Assembly (NCBI GenBank): GCA_036897445.1
Contig: JAYMTL010000039.1
Coordinates: 62,001-126,000, forward strand
DNA length: 64,000 bases
Direction of reading: 5' to 3'
From: Pelargonium tetragonum
Lineage: Eukaryota > Streptophyta > Magnoliopsida > Geraniales > Geraniaceae
The position numbers and the translations under genes are program-made. The notes below the pieces were generated by a model that did not search any database, was not told the DNA's origin, and worked only from the letters and a program-made list of their open reading frames with translations. Below, piece after piece: positions 25,201 to 35,926 of this stretch (its first letter is position 1; each line of letters opens with the position of its first letter).

Positions 25201-26640
25201 AGTCAAGTTTTCTTGTTTTTACTGTATATGTTTCCTACTTTTCTGGAATTGGAAGATGTCTTCCCTTGTATAAACCCGTTTTCATAGATTTTACATAACA
25301 GGCTCGACTACTTTTTTGCAAAACCAATAAAAGTGAAATATTGGTGTGTTTCTGGACTATTAAGTCCGTGGCTATATCCTAAAGGAGTCTTTCAAAAAAA
25401 GTAAGTAGAGGAGTCGGATCCTTTACTCGTATTCCAGAGTTTAAAGCAGGTAATAAAAAGTCAAGGTGAAACCGTACGTTCAGGCACTTTTTTCCCAGAT
25501 TTGAGCTCTCCTAAATGGGTTTTACAGGATACACGGAGGCCTACTTTAACCCAAAATAGATTCCGCTTTTCTAGTGCCAAACCTAAATATCTGAAAAGTA
25601 AATAAAGTATAAGGTATTCATCCTCTTCGCCAGGTATTTTTCTTAGCTTATAACTAGATAGTCATTTTATAAGTAAGTCTACAATCTAATAATGATTTAC
25701 CCAGCATTCTTTCGCCCTTCTTTTCGATGAAAGCATAGAACCAAGATAAATCTTGCCTTAACACAAAGTAAGAGAACTCCTAGACAATATATAAATAAGA
25801 AGAGGGTAAAGACACTATCAAAAGGAAAACTCTTTAACTAACTTGTTTCCTAGTCAAAAGCTTTACAACTCTAGGCTTCTTTTTTTTTAGAAAGCTAAAA
25901 CAGTAAGGGCTTAAAGGAATCCCGTACAAAAATCTTGGGAAGAGACTAAGCTCCAGGGATTTTTTAAGTAAGCAAGGGGTTTCCCTGTCAATTTCTAAGG
26001 ACTAAAAACTTTATAGTTAGTTTAAGATTAAGAGTTCTAAGGTAATTTCTTACTAAGGAGAGATTTCTCAGTCATAAGCATTGGATTATAACCTATGTCT
26101 GTAGCCTTAATGTCACTCTCTTGTAGGTATGAGGGCTTGAAAAAGAAAGGTGTAAGTTGATTGGACTTGAGAACCCCTGTACTGTCTGTACTCTGCCCAA
26201 AATGGAATTAAAGTTAGTAAGGGGAATTTTTAAAGTTTCTAGTAATTCCTCTTTCTGTAACTCTGGATCTAAAAGACAGGATTAAAGGGGCTAGAATGTC
26301 TTAAATCAAACGTAAATCTAGTCAAATGTAAAGACCTGAGTACTTAAACTTCTGATAATGGATATTCTAGAGAGTAACTTGAGGTTTGCTTTAATGTATA
26401 TTAGTTATCCTCTATCTAAGTTTTAAAGTATTTAATCCATCCTTGGGTGGATATAGAAAAGTAACTCTATTGTTTATTACAAGACTCATATATAGAAAGC
26501 TCCCTTTCATTTTAGGATAAAAAGTCCTAAAGCAAGGGGATTTTTAGTTAGTTTCCTTTGTACGAGGTGAGTCAGTAGCGCCTCTAATTCTATAAGCGCT
26601 GCCTTTTGGGTCTTATAACCTCAGTAGTAGCTCCTCAAGA
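25201..26640. other. Gene-free stretch
   Basis: Nothing is recognised beyond GC clusters and AT-rich sequence. Confidence 0.45.
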
Positions 26641-26649
26641 TCAGTTCTT

Positions 26650-26820
26650 GCTGTAAAGAGAAGTCTAGATATAGTAGGCATAAGAAGAGTGTGAATTCAA
26701 GTACGAACAGTTTACCAAAAAATAAGGTTATAGGACTTAGTCTAGGGTTTTGCACTTTACAAAGGGCAAAGGAGTCCCAGGTTACAGGATTTAGGACAGG
26801 TAATTAACAAGAAGCTATTC
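26650..26820 (+). repeat. Purine-rich block with partial core
   Basis: Plus-strand purine-rich sequence ending near ACAGGTAATTAAC (about 26797-26809), which looks like the 15-bp core with ATGT deleted. Confidence 0.35.
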
Positions 26821-29800
26821 CACTCTACAATAGAATCGGATTTTCTTAAGTACGAGCTTTTAAAATAGGATCCTAGGAATTAAAAAACTAAGGTAAAGAT
26901 CTGTACTATTTTTAAAGGTAATTAGTTTCCGGGTTTCCCATTTCAGATTAGAGTATAAAGAACTGAAGCTAAAAAAGCAAGTTTCCAGTAAATGGGTAAA
27001 ATTTCTATTTTTCCTTTGGGTGTTTCTATGTTCTATCATCATATACCACTTGAATTAACTCCCTTCGAAAGGCTGCCGTCGGTAAGAGTAAGACTGTCTA
27101 AACCCACAAGGATTCTAAGCTCCCATGTCAATAACTACAAGAACAGTAAGAGCAATCTACTTGAGACTAAAGGGGCTCCTATATTACTTAAATCTATTAC
27201 TTTTACTACTATATATATAAGTAACTAAATAGATAGTATAGAATGCTAACAAAAGCTTCTACCAATTCCTTAAAATCCTTACACGACAAGAATACAAGAA
27301 CTCCATTAGCTACAGTAGCTCCTAAGTCCCCTAAGAGTACGTACAGCTAATGTATCCCTTACCCTTACAAGGGAATATCCCCCTAAGAAAAAGAGTTGTA
27401 GCTTGAGTCGCACTACCCCTAAATAAGAAATTTAGCCCCTTACTACGAGAGCCCCACGAACAGAAACCTGGGTACCTCAGTACACAAAAACCGGGGTATT
27501 ATTATCATAAACCAAACCTTTTGTCTGCTCTTTTAACAAAAGTTTGATATAGAATCCTTTCTTACTACACCCGAGGAACTTTAGCAAAGGAATCCCTTGA
27601 CTTATTACCAGCGTTATAAATTTCTAAGACCTCTTAATCAAATAAAAAAAAGCTCTCTTTACTTAAAGGGGGTCCTGCCTTTTTGAACCAGCGACATCCT
27701 TTTAATTTAGCTGTCGTCGAATTCTTTAAAGTCTCAGGAGTCCCATAACTTACCCATTATCCGTGTAAACTTAATGAATATTCTAGCTAAGTAATTCTCT
27801 TGCTTTGTATACCCCGGTTAACCCCCAAAAAGGTTCCAACCGCACCTGTCCTTTCATAGGGCAAGTTCGCCTCTCTTTATCTCGTAAAACCAAACTTCAC
27901 CACGTTCTTAAAACTATTCAGTAAACTGTTATTGCTTAAACTTAAAAAGCAAAGGTTAACTTACCTAAGAATAAAAAATCCAAAAGATGGGTCTCAAAGC
28001 AGAGTTTGAAGTTTCATTTCCATTCAGTAGGTCACAGTCTTTGCAGCCTTTACAAGCATCTCAGGTCCTTGAAAAGTAAATACAAGGAGTGAGGAATCCT
28101 AGACTTCTGAATATTTTTTAGTGTCTCGTGATTCTCACGTTAAGGTTGAAAGGTCCTGGAAACTTTTTATAAAAAGAGGCAAAATCCCCTAGTCAGAAGC
28201 TTTTTAAGGAATACTTGTTATTAAGTATTGCCCCGTATAAAGGGATTTTGACTTAGTAAAGACTGCCAACTAGGAACAGATCGGGAATTTAGGACAATCC
28301 GCGCAAAAGTACCTCGAACTTGAGTCTCTACCCTCCCCTTAATCTTCCGCAGAATTTAAAGGAACGTCTTTTAACCTTACCAAAGTATCTCCAAGACTTC
28401 GGTTGCAGTCTGGTCCTGGTTTAGGAAAATACCTATAAAAAGAGCTGTTAACAATATCTAAACGATACCTGTCAAGGATTCTGTTAGATATTCACTTCAG
28501 CAAACATTTAAATCCTTTTCTGTCAGGAGGGTTTTAGATCATTTCTCCTTGTTGCGCAATTAACTGCTTTTTAGTAACTATAGATCTTCTTAGTCCAAGC
28601 TTTAGAGTACTCAATAGCGTAATAGCTGGATTCATAAATTCTAGTAGCAATATTAAGGGCTCCGTTATCTGGGGCAAGGGGTATTAAGAGAGAACGAAGT
28701 ACTAAGAATTCTTTTTTTAATCAGAAACTCCGGGTCAAGGTTTTAGCTGTGTTTTTATATCATTATTCATCAAGAATATCCCTAGAGCTCGGCTTCCCTT
28801 TACGGGAAACTTCTTAGTCAAATTTGTATTAAAAACATCCAGGGAATTTCCTGAGTCTTCTGGGACCAGGCCCCATAACTTAAGAAAGAATCGCTTTTTT
28901 TATAAAATATCTAGTTCTACCAGTAACTCTGATAGAGAAGATATAATAAAAAGACTTTAAGCTTTACAATAGGTATCCGGCCCTTGAAATCTTAATTTCT
29001 TAATTCAGTAAACACTCAGTAATTTGATTCTTTTTTGATAGACAATAAGATTTTGGAATTTCATCAGCGAGCATATGAGTTCTGTAAAAACCTTAATTAA
29101 AATACGTAAGAATAAGTTAGTAAATATGATAACTCTTGTGAAAAATTAAGTTGCTTCTAATTTTATAAGAAATAGCAGTCCTTTCCTTCGACATACCCAT
29201 ATTAGAAGAATTTGACTTCCGTAGTATTGGTAGCTCCGGGGTTATAGGGCATATCTAAGACTTAGCACTTAAAATTCTCCGCGTTGCCTTTTTTTACTTC
29301 ATAACTCCAGTAAACTGCTAAAGGAAATAAAATGAATAACCCTGTACAAAATTTTGTGTAACTTAAAGAGGGCTCATAGCATTTAGTAAAACTCCCGCGG
29401 TAATTAGAAAACTCAATTGGTTCGTAAATATAAGTATATCAACTTTCTGGAATTAGGCCCTACCTCGCCAAAGCAATCCCAATCAAGGAAAGCAAAACCT
29501 CTAAAAAAGAGTCCTTTTCATGACAACAAAAGGGCAGACATAAGTAATGCTAATATACTAGGCTAAAGGCAAGGAGTTCCAAAAAAATGAGTTTAGACGT
29601 GTTATAATCCCAGTACTACAGGATCCTACTAGTATACCAACCTGCAAGAAATGCGTGGAAAGTCTATAGTAATGAAATTCCCATATTTGTCTCCTTGTTT
29701 GTGCCATATGTAGAAATCCTTGAAAACCCCCTTCCTTTTTGGGCAGTTAGTTTTCGAAGTCGCACTCGCAAGAATCTCTAATATCAAAAGAGGCTCTACT

Positions 29801-30900
29801 TGCTTGAACTTCGTTTTTTTATCTTCCTTTTTACCAGATACGCCTTATTACAGATATAAAATGAGAAGGTTTCTTACTTGAGGTGAATAGAAAAATAATA
29901 ACAACGGCAATTCCTAGAACTAAATGATTAGGCAGCTGTAAATCTACTATTTGAACTTTAATAAGTTAGGGAATCTGACAAGCACTTAAAAAGAATCCCT
30001 ATATGCCCGAAATAGTATATGTTATTAGCAAAAAAATCTCTATTAAATTCACACGGCCTAAAGTTAAGGGTTAATTTTATTACGAGTTCCTTAGCCCCCG
30101 TAGCTTGGCACTTTTAGTAAAGAAAGAGGCAGAGCTATGAGAAACTAATATGTATGGATTTTGGAACTTTAATACAAGAGTAACTAAGGGCTCTCGCTGG
30201 GAATTAGTAAGAAAGGGTCATGTGGGATAACCTATACTTTATCTATGTATTCCACGGAAAGAAACCCCCCCTCTATCATTTAGTAGTAATTTTACAAAAA
30301 AAAAGTGTCACTAGAAAAGTACAAAAGAGTCTCCCATTCGATTAATAAGTCCAAAAAGTGAAGATCTTAAAAAGTCAGTTGATGAACAGAGAATCTTGTA
30401 GCGATAGGGGTTTCAAATATAAAAAAGAGATTTGACTTTGACTCTTGAGAAAAGGGAATTCCGATCAAAATATCCTTTTGTTTTGTTTAAACATGCCAAA
30501 ATTTCCAAGAACTTACATTTTAGGTACAACTTTACAAGAGGGATAGGTCAATCCTTACTGGGGGAGAAGACTTGGGAAGTAGAAACTTATATATGGTGAA
30601 TGTAAAGCCTATAGTCCACAACAAGTAAGAAAAGAGAAAGTGTTAGCCAAAAAACTATAGTTAAATTCTGATAATAAAAAAATCTACTTGTTGTTTTAAA
30701 AGTGCACCTCTCTATGTGGGGTGGTAAGGATTTCCTTTATTTAAGAGAAGTCGGGTGGTGATACTTTTTGAAACCGGAAGGAATAAGACAGCCTCCGCGG
30801 AGAAATCCACTAACTAGGGCACACCCATAAGGAGCCCCCTACCTAATCTAAAGCTATACAATCTAAAAATGAACCACTGAAACCGGAGCCCCTTTAACAA
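26821..30900. other. Gene-free stretch
   Basis: No gene is recognised. The frame at 26992-27228 (plus) has no motif. A C-rich patch at 27270-27500 holds CAGTAGCTCCTAAG-type words like the repeat blocks. A palindrome lies at 29344-29357. TAACAACGGCAA with a following ATTCCTAGA lies at 29899-29919. Confidence 0.45.
29344..29357. repeat. Dispersed palindrome, second copy
   Basis: GTACAAAATTTTGT, identical to 13341-13354. Confidence 0.55.
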
Positions 30901-30907
30901 AAAGGCA

Positions 30908-30922
30908 AGGTAATGTAATTAA
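30908..30922 (+). repeat. 15-bp core repeat, copy 5
   Basis: Exact AGGTAATGTAATTAA, preceded by AAAAAGGCA and followed by ATTAG. The upstream 100 bases are less purine-rich than at other copies. Confidence 0.85.
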
Positions 30923-31731
30923 ATTAGTTACGGGCCTGTTGAATTAGAGAAGGCGGGGATAATATCTTACTCTCGTCTCGCTAGGAATTGCCCGTCCTGA
31001 GAAGATTTTGGAACATCCTTCGTATAAAAATGAGTATAATTAAGAGTCAATTCTTTTTTATGTTAAGGATAAGGAAAGCTCTACATCACTTCAGATTAAA
31101 ATATATTGCAGGGTCTCCTCTTCCGCGAGTCTGCGGGGGCGTGTTACCCTATAAATTTGAGTTCAAAACAAGCCTAAAATCTACACAATTCCAAGATATT
31201 AAGAAACCTAAGGCCTCTCACCAGGCAGCTTTTCCTACAATTTTCACTTCTAGAGTGTCCGCTAATGACGCCTCCTTATTAAAAAGAAACTTGTTTAAAG
31301 AGCCTTTATCTTAATAATATGCAACCCTTACAGTTTCCATTTTGTTAAATTAAGGACTCCTCCTTTTCTATTTTCAATAATACGACTTCCTCCAGCGGCG
31401 AAGGCTAAGCCCTGTCTTTACATTCACTAACGTACGGCAAGGATAAAACGAACTCTAGCGCTAAATAAAAATTCCTAAAGCAAAGAGGCAGAGCTTATAT
31501 AGAACAGATTCTAGAAACGGAGTTATTTATCTATGATCGTTATTAACAAAGGACTCAGGCTTTGGCCGGTAACAGGTATTCCTGATAAATCTATTTGCAT
31601 TTTCTGATTATGTATTCTTAGATCTTTAGCTCTTCTCTTTGGTTACGCCAATACTAAACTAAAAAAATTGCGCTTTAATCTAAGATCTCTTATTTTTCTT
31701 TTTATAAATTTCTTTTACTTGGACTTATTAT

Positions 31732-31815
31732 TATAAACGGGACTCGAACCTACGCTTTTTCGTTGAAGTTAAGTGTAATTACAGAGTCTTGCGTTGATAT
31801 CTAACTATACGCTTT
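31732..31815 (-). other. tRNA-like remnant (Tyr-like, long variable arm)
   Basis: On the minus strand GACTCTGTAATTAC contains a GUA (Tyr) anticodon loop, CTGTAAT (complement of 31778-31784). A long variable region follows, then GCGTAGGTTCGAGTCC. Bacterial-type organellar tRNA-Tyr is class II and shows the same order, GACTGTAAATC - long arm - CGTAGGTTCGAATCC. The anticodon stem does not pair and a 5' acceptor strand is not evident. It is probably a decayed trnY. Confidence 0.45.
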
Positions 31816-33192
31816 TCGGGGTTATTTAAAAAAAAGGAAAGGGATCCTTGATAAAAGGGAAACTTTATATAAATATTGTTTAAGTGACTATATAAGTTAT
31901 AATTTTTTGAACAGAGGAATTGTTCCGCAAAAAAAAGGGCTCCCTTACAAAGCAATAGACCGCAAAATGCACTTCGGGATAAGCTTAATTTAGGTAATCC
32001 CAAAAACGGAGTGTTAATAAGTTTTCATACTCCTCTAGAATGCTTCTATCTTTTTGGATTTGCTGGAGTAAAGTAAGCCTTTTGTTTTTGTTATATAGAT
32101 TCAAATTTTCTTGCTTAGTCATTTTTCTTTATAATACTATTCGAGTTACAAATGTTCCAGGAAAACTATAGGAATGAGGGCCCTCTGGACTGGATCGGAG
32201 TGCTTAAAAATGTTCTTAACTAGTACTAGGGTTACTCATTGATCAAATATCTTCTTAGATAAAAGAAAGTTATTTCCTTAGCGGGGGTGGTTGAAATTTA
32301 GGGGTAGTATACGCTAGCAGGCGGAACCCCTTATATTGTTGATTAGCTAAATATAATAAGTAATTAATTCCTTTGTCTTACCAACAAATTTCAGTTTCTC
32401 TTTCAGAGAGTATAATTTCTTATTATTAGAACTTCTCGCAATAGGTGTTTCTATAAGGACAATTTCCTATTTAGTCATATTGAGTATTCCAAAGACCCCT
32501 CTTGAGTAAAACGCTTACAACCTTTATTTTATCTTTAGCCTAATTTTAAAGCCCTTCCTCTTTAGGGTTTCTCCTCTACTCTGCTTCGAAAGTTTCTTGC
32601 TTTTAGGCTCAATTCTACTTAATATAGTAAAAAGTAAATAAATTGAGACTATTTTTTAGTCTAGGCATAAGAGGGTGATGTTTTGACTCTTGAAAATCAC
32701 TAAAAGGGTTTTTAGGTTCAGATATTTGGCTTTAAATTCAATATATATATTATAGATCGATCCGAAATCTAACGTACAAGGAAGCTCCGACAGAGCAGCT
32801 CAGGGAGGGATTTGAATAAAAAATAGCGAATCAAGTTTAATGACCAAAAGCACTAGAAACTCCGTAAGACATAGCACAGTATAAAAAAATCATTCTACCT
32901 GTTAAATTTTAGTTTTATAGCGCCCAGCAACGCTAGAACTCTGAAAAGCGTGTTATTTATAAAAACCATTCTTTTACAAAGCAAGTCTGCCCCTTCCAAT
33001 GCTTACGGTTTTAGGGAGTACTTCGCATCAGAAACCCCCGCCGGTAATTTTAAGAGTAGAACCTGAGTAAGGGTCAAAGTGCTCTGTTTTTATAAGTCGA
33101 CAATATACCATTAGGTTTATCTATTTTCCACTGCGGTATGCTCTATTCGTGTGAAGTTAAAAGGCAAGTCCCAGAAGGCGGGTACGTAAAAA

Positions 33193-33210
33193 ATATATAT
33201 ATATATATAT
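33193..33210. repeat. (AT)n microsatellite
   Basis: Nine AT dinucleotides in a row after a short A run. Confidence 0.9.
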
Positions 33211-34305
33211 AACTAAAAGGACTCCGGTATACCCTAATCACAAGTTCGACCTTAGAAGTTAAAATTTTTGTAAATTAGCCCTCGTCAAAGGGTTCCGCAA
33301 AGAATTTCATAGAACAAAGTAAACCTGCAAGACTTCATATAGTTTGTTATAGGGAGCCGTTTCATTCCTTACAAATACAAAATTGTTATACCTGGATTTT
33401 TTTTTGAAAAAATGCTAAGTACTATAACTTTAATCTAAATAAGGAAACCTCCTGTTACTTTGCTTATGTTGTAAAGCGAATGCTGTAACTTTAAGAACTC
33501 ATTGCATATTAGTATATTTTGAGCGGCCCTTGGTTTATTTGTGCTTATAAGGTAGCTTTAGTATTTTGTTATTTGTTTTGTAGTATGCATTTAAAAAATT
33601 TGGAGTGTGAATCCACAAAAATCAAAAGTCAAAATGTCTTAACACCTTACGTGTATCTTCTAGTCTTGTATCAGAGAAAACCCCCGGCTGCAAGAAGCAA
33701 AACCCTTAGTTGATAGAAAAAAGTTCTTTCTATTATTATTTTAGGCATTAGTTTTTTTATTTTAACTCTGATTCATAGCAAACCGAAGTTGCTTAGATTT
33801 CTTTTGTTAGGCTATAAAGCTTTTTCTATTCTATTTTAGAAGTATGCGTATGGATCATAAAAATTTCCTACACCAAAATTTCTACCTACCTTTGGCTTCA
33901 ACTCACAGGGATTCTAATTTTTAGTGACTCTTTAATAATACAGGAAAGACCTTTTTCGGTAGCTAATAGCTAAAAGAACTATACTCAATGTATCCAAGAC
34001 TCTTATTCAAATTTTGCTCCCGTTTTTAGAACCCCGGATAGCTGCTAAAAGTGTATTTAAGAAAACTCCAGGGTTTTTTAGCCTCTTATATTTTATACTA
34101 CAGTAAGGTGCTTTGAGGGGCCTCCTACCTTTTTTCAAGAGTCGGAATTGACAAAATTATCTAGAAGCTTCTTGGACTTTCTAAGGAATCCTTCGCTATC
34201 CTATTAAGTAAACTCTAAAGCAGAACTAAACAAAAGTTTCGTTTTGGGTAATATATCGAAAAAAATCTTACAGAGATCGCTCCTTTGTTTGTCTTCTTCA
34301 ATTAG

Positions 34306-34380
34306 GATGACTGGATCGACTTGAACCTCCGACTACTCCTTTTAAAAATTTTGCTTTACTGGATTCCTCTTGTAATTCAT
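34306..34380 (-). other. tRNA-like element, 75 nt (Lys-like)
   Basis: On the minus strand ATGAATT and CAGTCAT pair at five of seven positions as an acceptor stem. The T-loop GGTTCAAGT sits at the right distance. An A/T-run loop (TTTTT) at the anticodon position would read UUU (Lys). Total length with a discriminator base is 75 nt, normal for a tRNA. The D-stem, anticodon stem and most of the T-stem do not pair. Its 3' half resembles the element at 34653-34708. Confidence 0.4.
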
Positions 34381-34467
34381 CCAGATAAGAGTGTTTTCTA
34401 TACTATATTCTACCCTTACCCTGCGGGGTCTCATTTATAGATACAATTGCAAACTCCAAACTCTTTC

Positions 34468-34480
34468 TATCTAAGTGATT
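34468..34480 (+). repeat. 13-bp dispersed word, copy 1
   Basis: TATCTAAGTGATT, also at 54726-54738 and 63183-63195 on the same strand. In all three, a T/C run precedes it. Confidence 0.6.
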
Positions 34481-34652
34481 TTGATTCAGGAAACATGACA
34501 GCGGTACAGAACTTGACCTGATAAAATTCTTTTCATATTTGCAGAACCCACGCGGCTTAACAGAGCAAAAGCTATGTTTATAGGGTCCAAAATTCCTTAG
34601 AATAGGTTTGATATGAGACAAACCGGACGGGTATCCCTTATAAACTAGATAG

Positions 34653-34708
34653 AGGCATGGATCTGATTCAAACCTTTGACTACTGTAACTTAAAAAAGTA
34701 CTGCCCAA
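34653..34708 (-). other. tRNA-like remnant related to 34306-34380
   Basis: The plus-strand interval 34658-34684 (TGGATC...GACTACT) aligns with 34312-34337 at most positions with one or two single-base gaps. TTTTTTAAG upstream on the minus strand resembles a UUU anticodon loop. The acceptor stem is not found. It may be a duplicated Lys-like tRNA remnant. Confidence 0.35.
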
Positions 34709-35514
34709 AGATCGACTAAAAAAGTTTTTTGAGAAGACTTTGAAGCACTCTTGAATTACAGTGTCGTAATTAAAAATTTTTTAAGTAACTTATTTTATTT
34801 ATGTAGGGCAGGAGTCGTTGTAATCTAAGTATTTTAGTGTCTAAAGCTGGCTTTGGGTATAAAGTAACTATAAGCTGCGATATACTTTTAAAGTATAGGC
34901 ATAACCGGGTAATAAAAATCTTAAGGGTTCAGCCTTGTATTGGTTTTAGGAGAATCGTGTTTGATAAAAAAAACAACTTCGCAAGACCCAAGTATTTGGT
35001 TACTATAACTTGTTGCTACAGGAACTCTGTATGAAATAAAAGTACCCTATAATAGGAAGCCCCCTAAGAATTGCCTTTTAATAGATAGTTTTACCCCTTG
35101 TAAGATTTCTATGAGACGCTTATTCGAGGAAACCCGCGGTTTTAAAAAAGAAATAGACACTGTTAACAAACTATGAGTATATTCTAAAAGGAGATCTTTT
35201 GAGTTGTTTTGTTTAGAGTAATGGACCGGATTTCTCAATGTGGCGTCGCTCAAATATATATACATTCTAGTCGAGTAAGCTTTGGCAGGTCTTTTGTGTA
35301 CTAGGTGCAAGTATTTCTTACAAGTTAGTTTTAATTTAGAAGTTTAGTGGATTCTATTCCCTTAAAAGCTTTTTTTTACTTGGGTGGATACCTGGGTATA
35401 CAATTTAAGTCCCTAGTACCAAACCTACCCCAAACTTTTTATGGTCCTCCCCGCGAATAAAAAGAATTTTCTTTAAGAAGGCTATCCGGAGTAGCAAAAA
35501 GCGCTGTACCTAAA

Positions 35515-35560
35515 AAATGAAATTTTGACTCGAACCGGAATTTTCTATAACCCTAGTTTA
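35515..35560 (-). other. T-arm-like scrap
   Basis: On the minus strand CCGGTTCGAGTC resembles a T-arm, but the 3' stem strand is absent and nothing tRNA-like lies upstream. Confidence 0.2.
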
Positions 35561-35911
35561 GCTTTCCCTAGATGAATAAGGACCTTAACTCCTCCTTTAT
35601 TACAAATTAGTATACCTTATCCTAGCCAGGGGCTTGCGACTTTTTTGGTGATATGTATTCAGGCCCATCATATTAAGACACGGGGTTCTTAGGTAGCCCA
35701 CTAGTCAGTCAGGTTTACCATCGAAAATGTTTTGGGACATCTTATAATTTAGTTTTATTCTTTAAATAGCGAATTCGCATAGATTTTTCTGTGTAAAGGA
35801 TAGTAGGCCTAAAAAAGAAAGGCAATCTGGCCTACCAAGATCCATTGAAAAAACGCCCGGTTAAAAGAAAAGTCCATACCCTTAATACTACAAGATAATA
35901 AGCAAACACTT

Positions 35912-35926
35912 AGGTAATGTAATTAA
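35912..35926 (+). repeat. 15-bp core repeat, copy 6
   Basis: Exact AGGTAATGTAATTAA, preceded by AAACACTT and followed by AAACCC. Confidence 0.85.

Larger units (their letters stand above)
30923..34305. other. Gene-free stretch with a Tyr-like tRNA remnant
   Basis: The 108-codon frame at 30988-31314 and shorter frames have no recognisable motif. An (AT)9 microsatellite lies at 33193-33210. GC clusters continue. Confidence 0.4.

Noticed and set aside
30988-31314. 108-codon open frame as a gene
   Set aside because: Composition like the surroundings, no motif, and several frames of this length are expected by chance.
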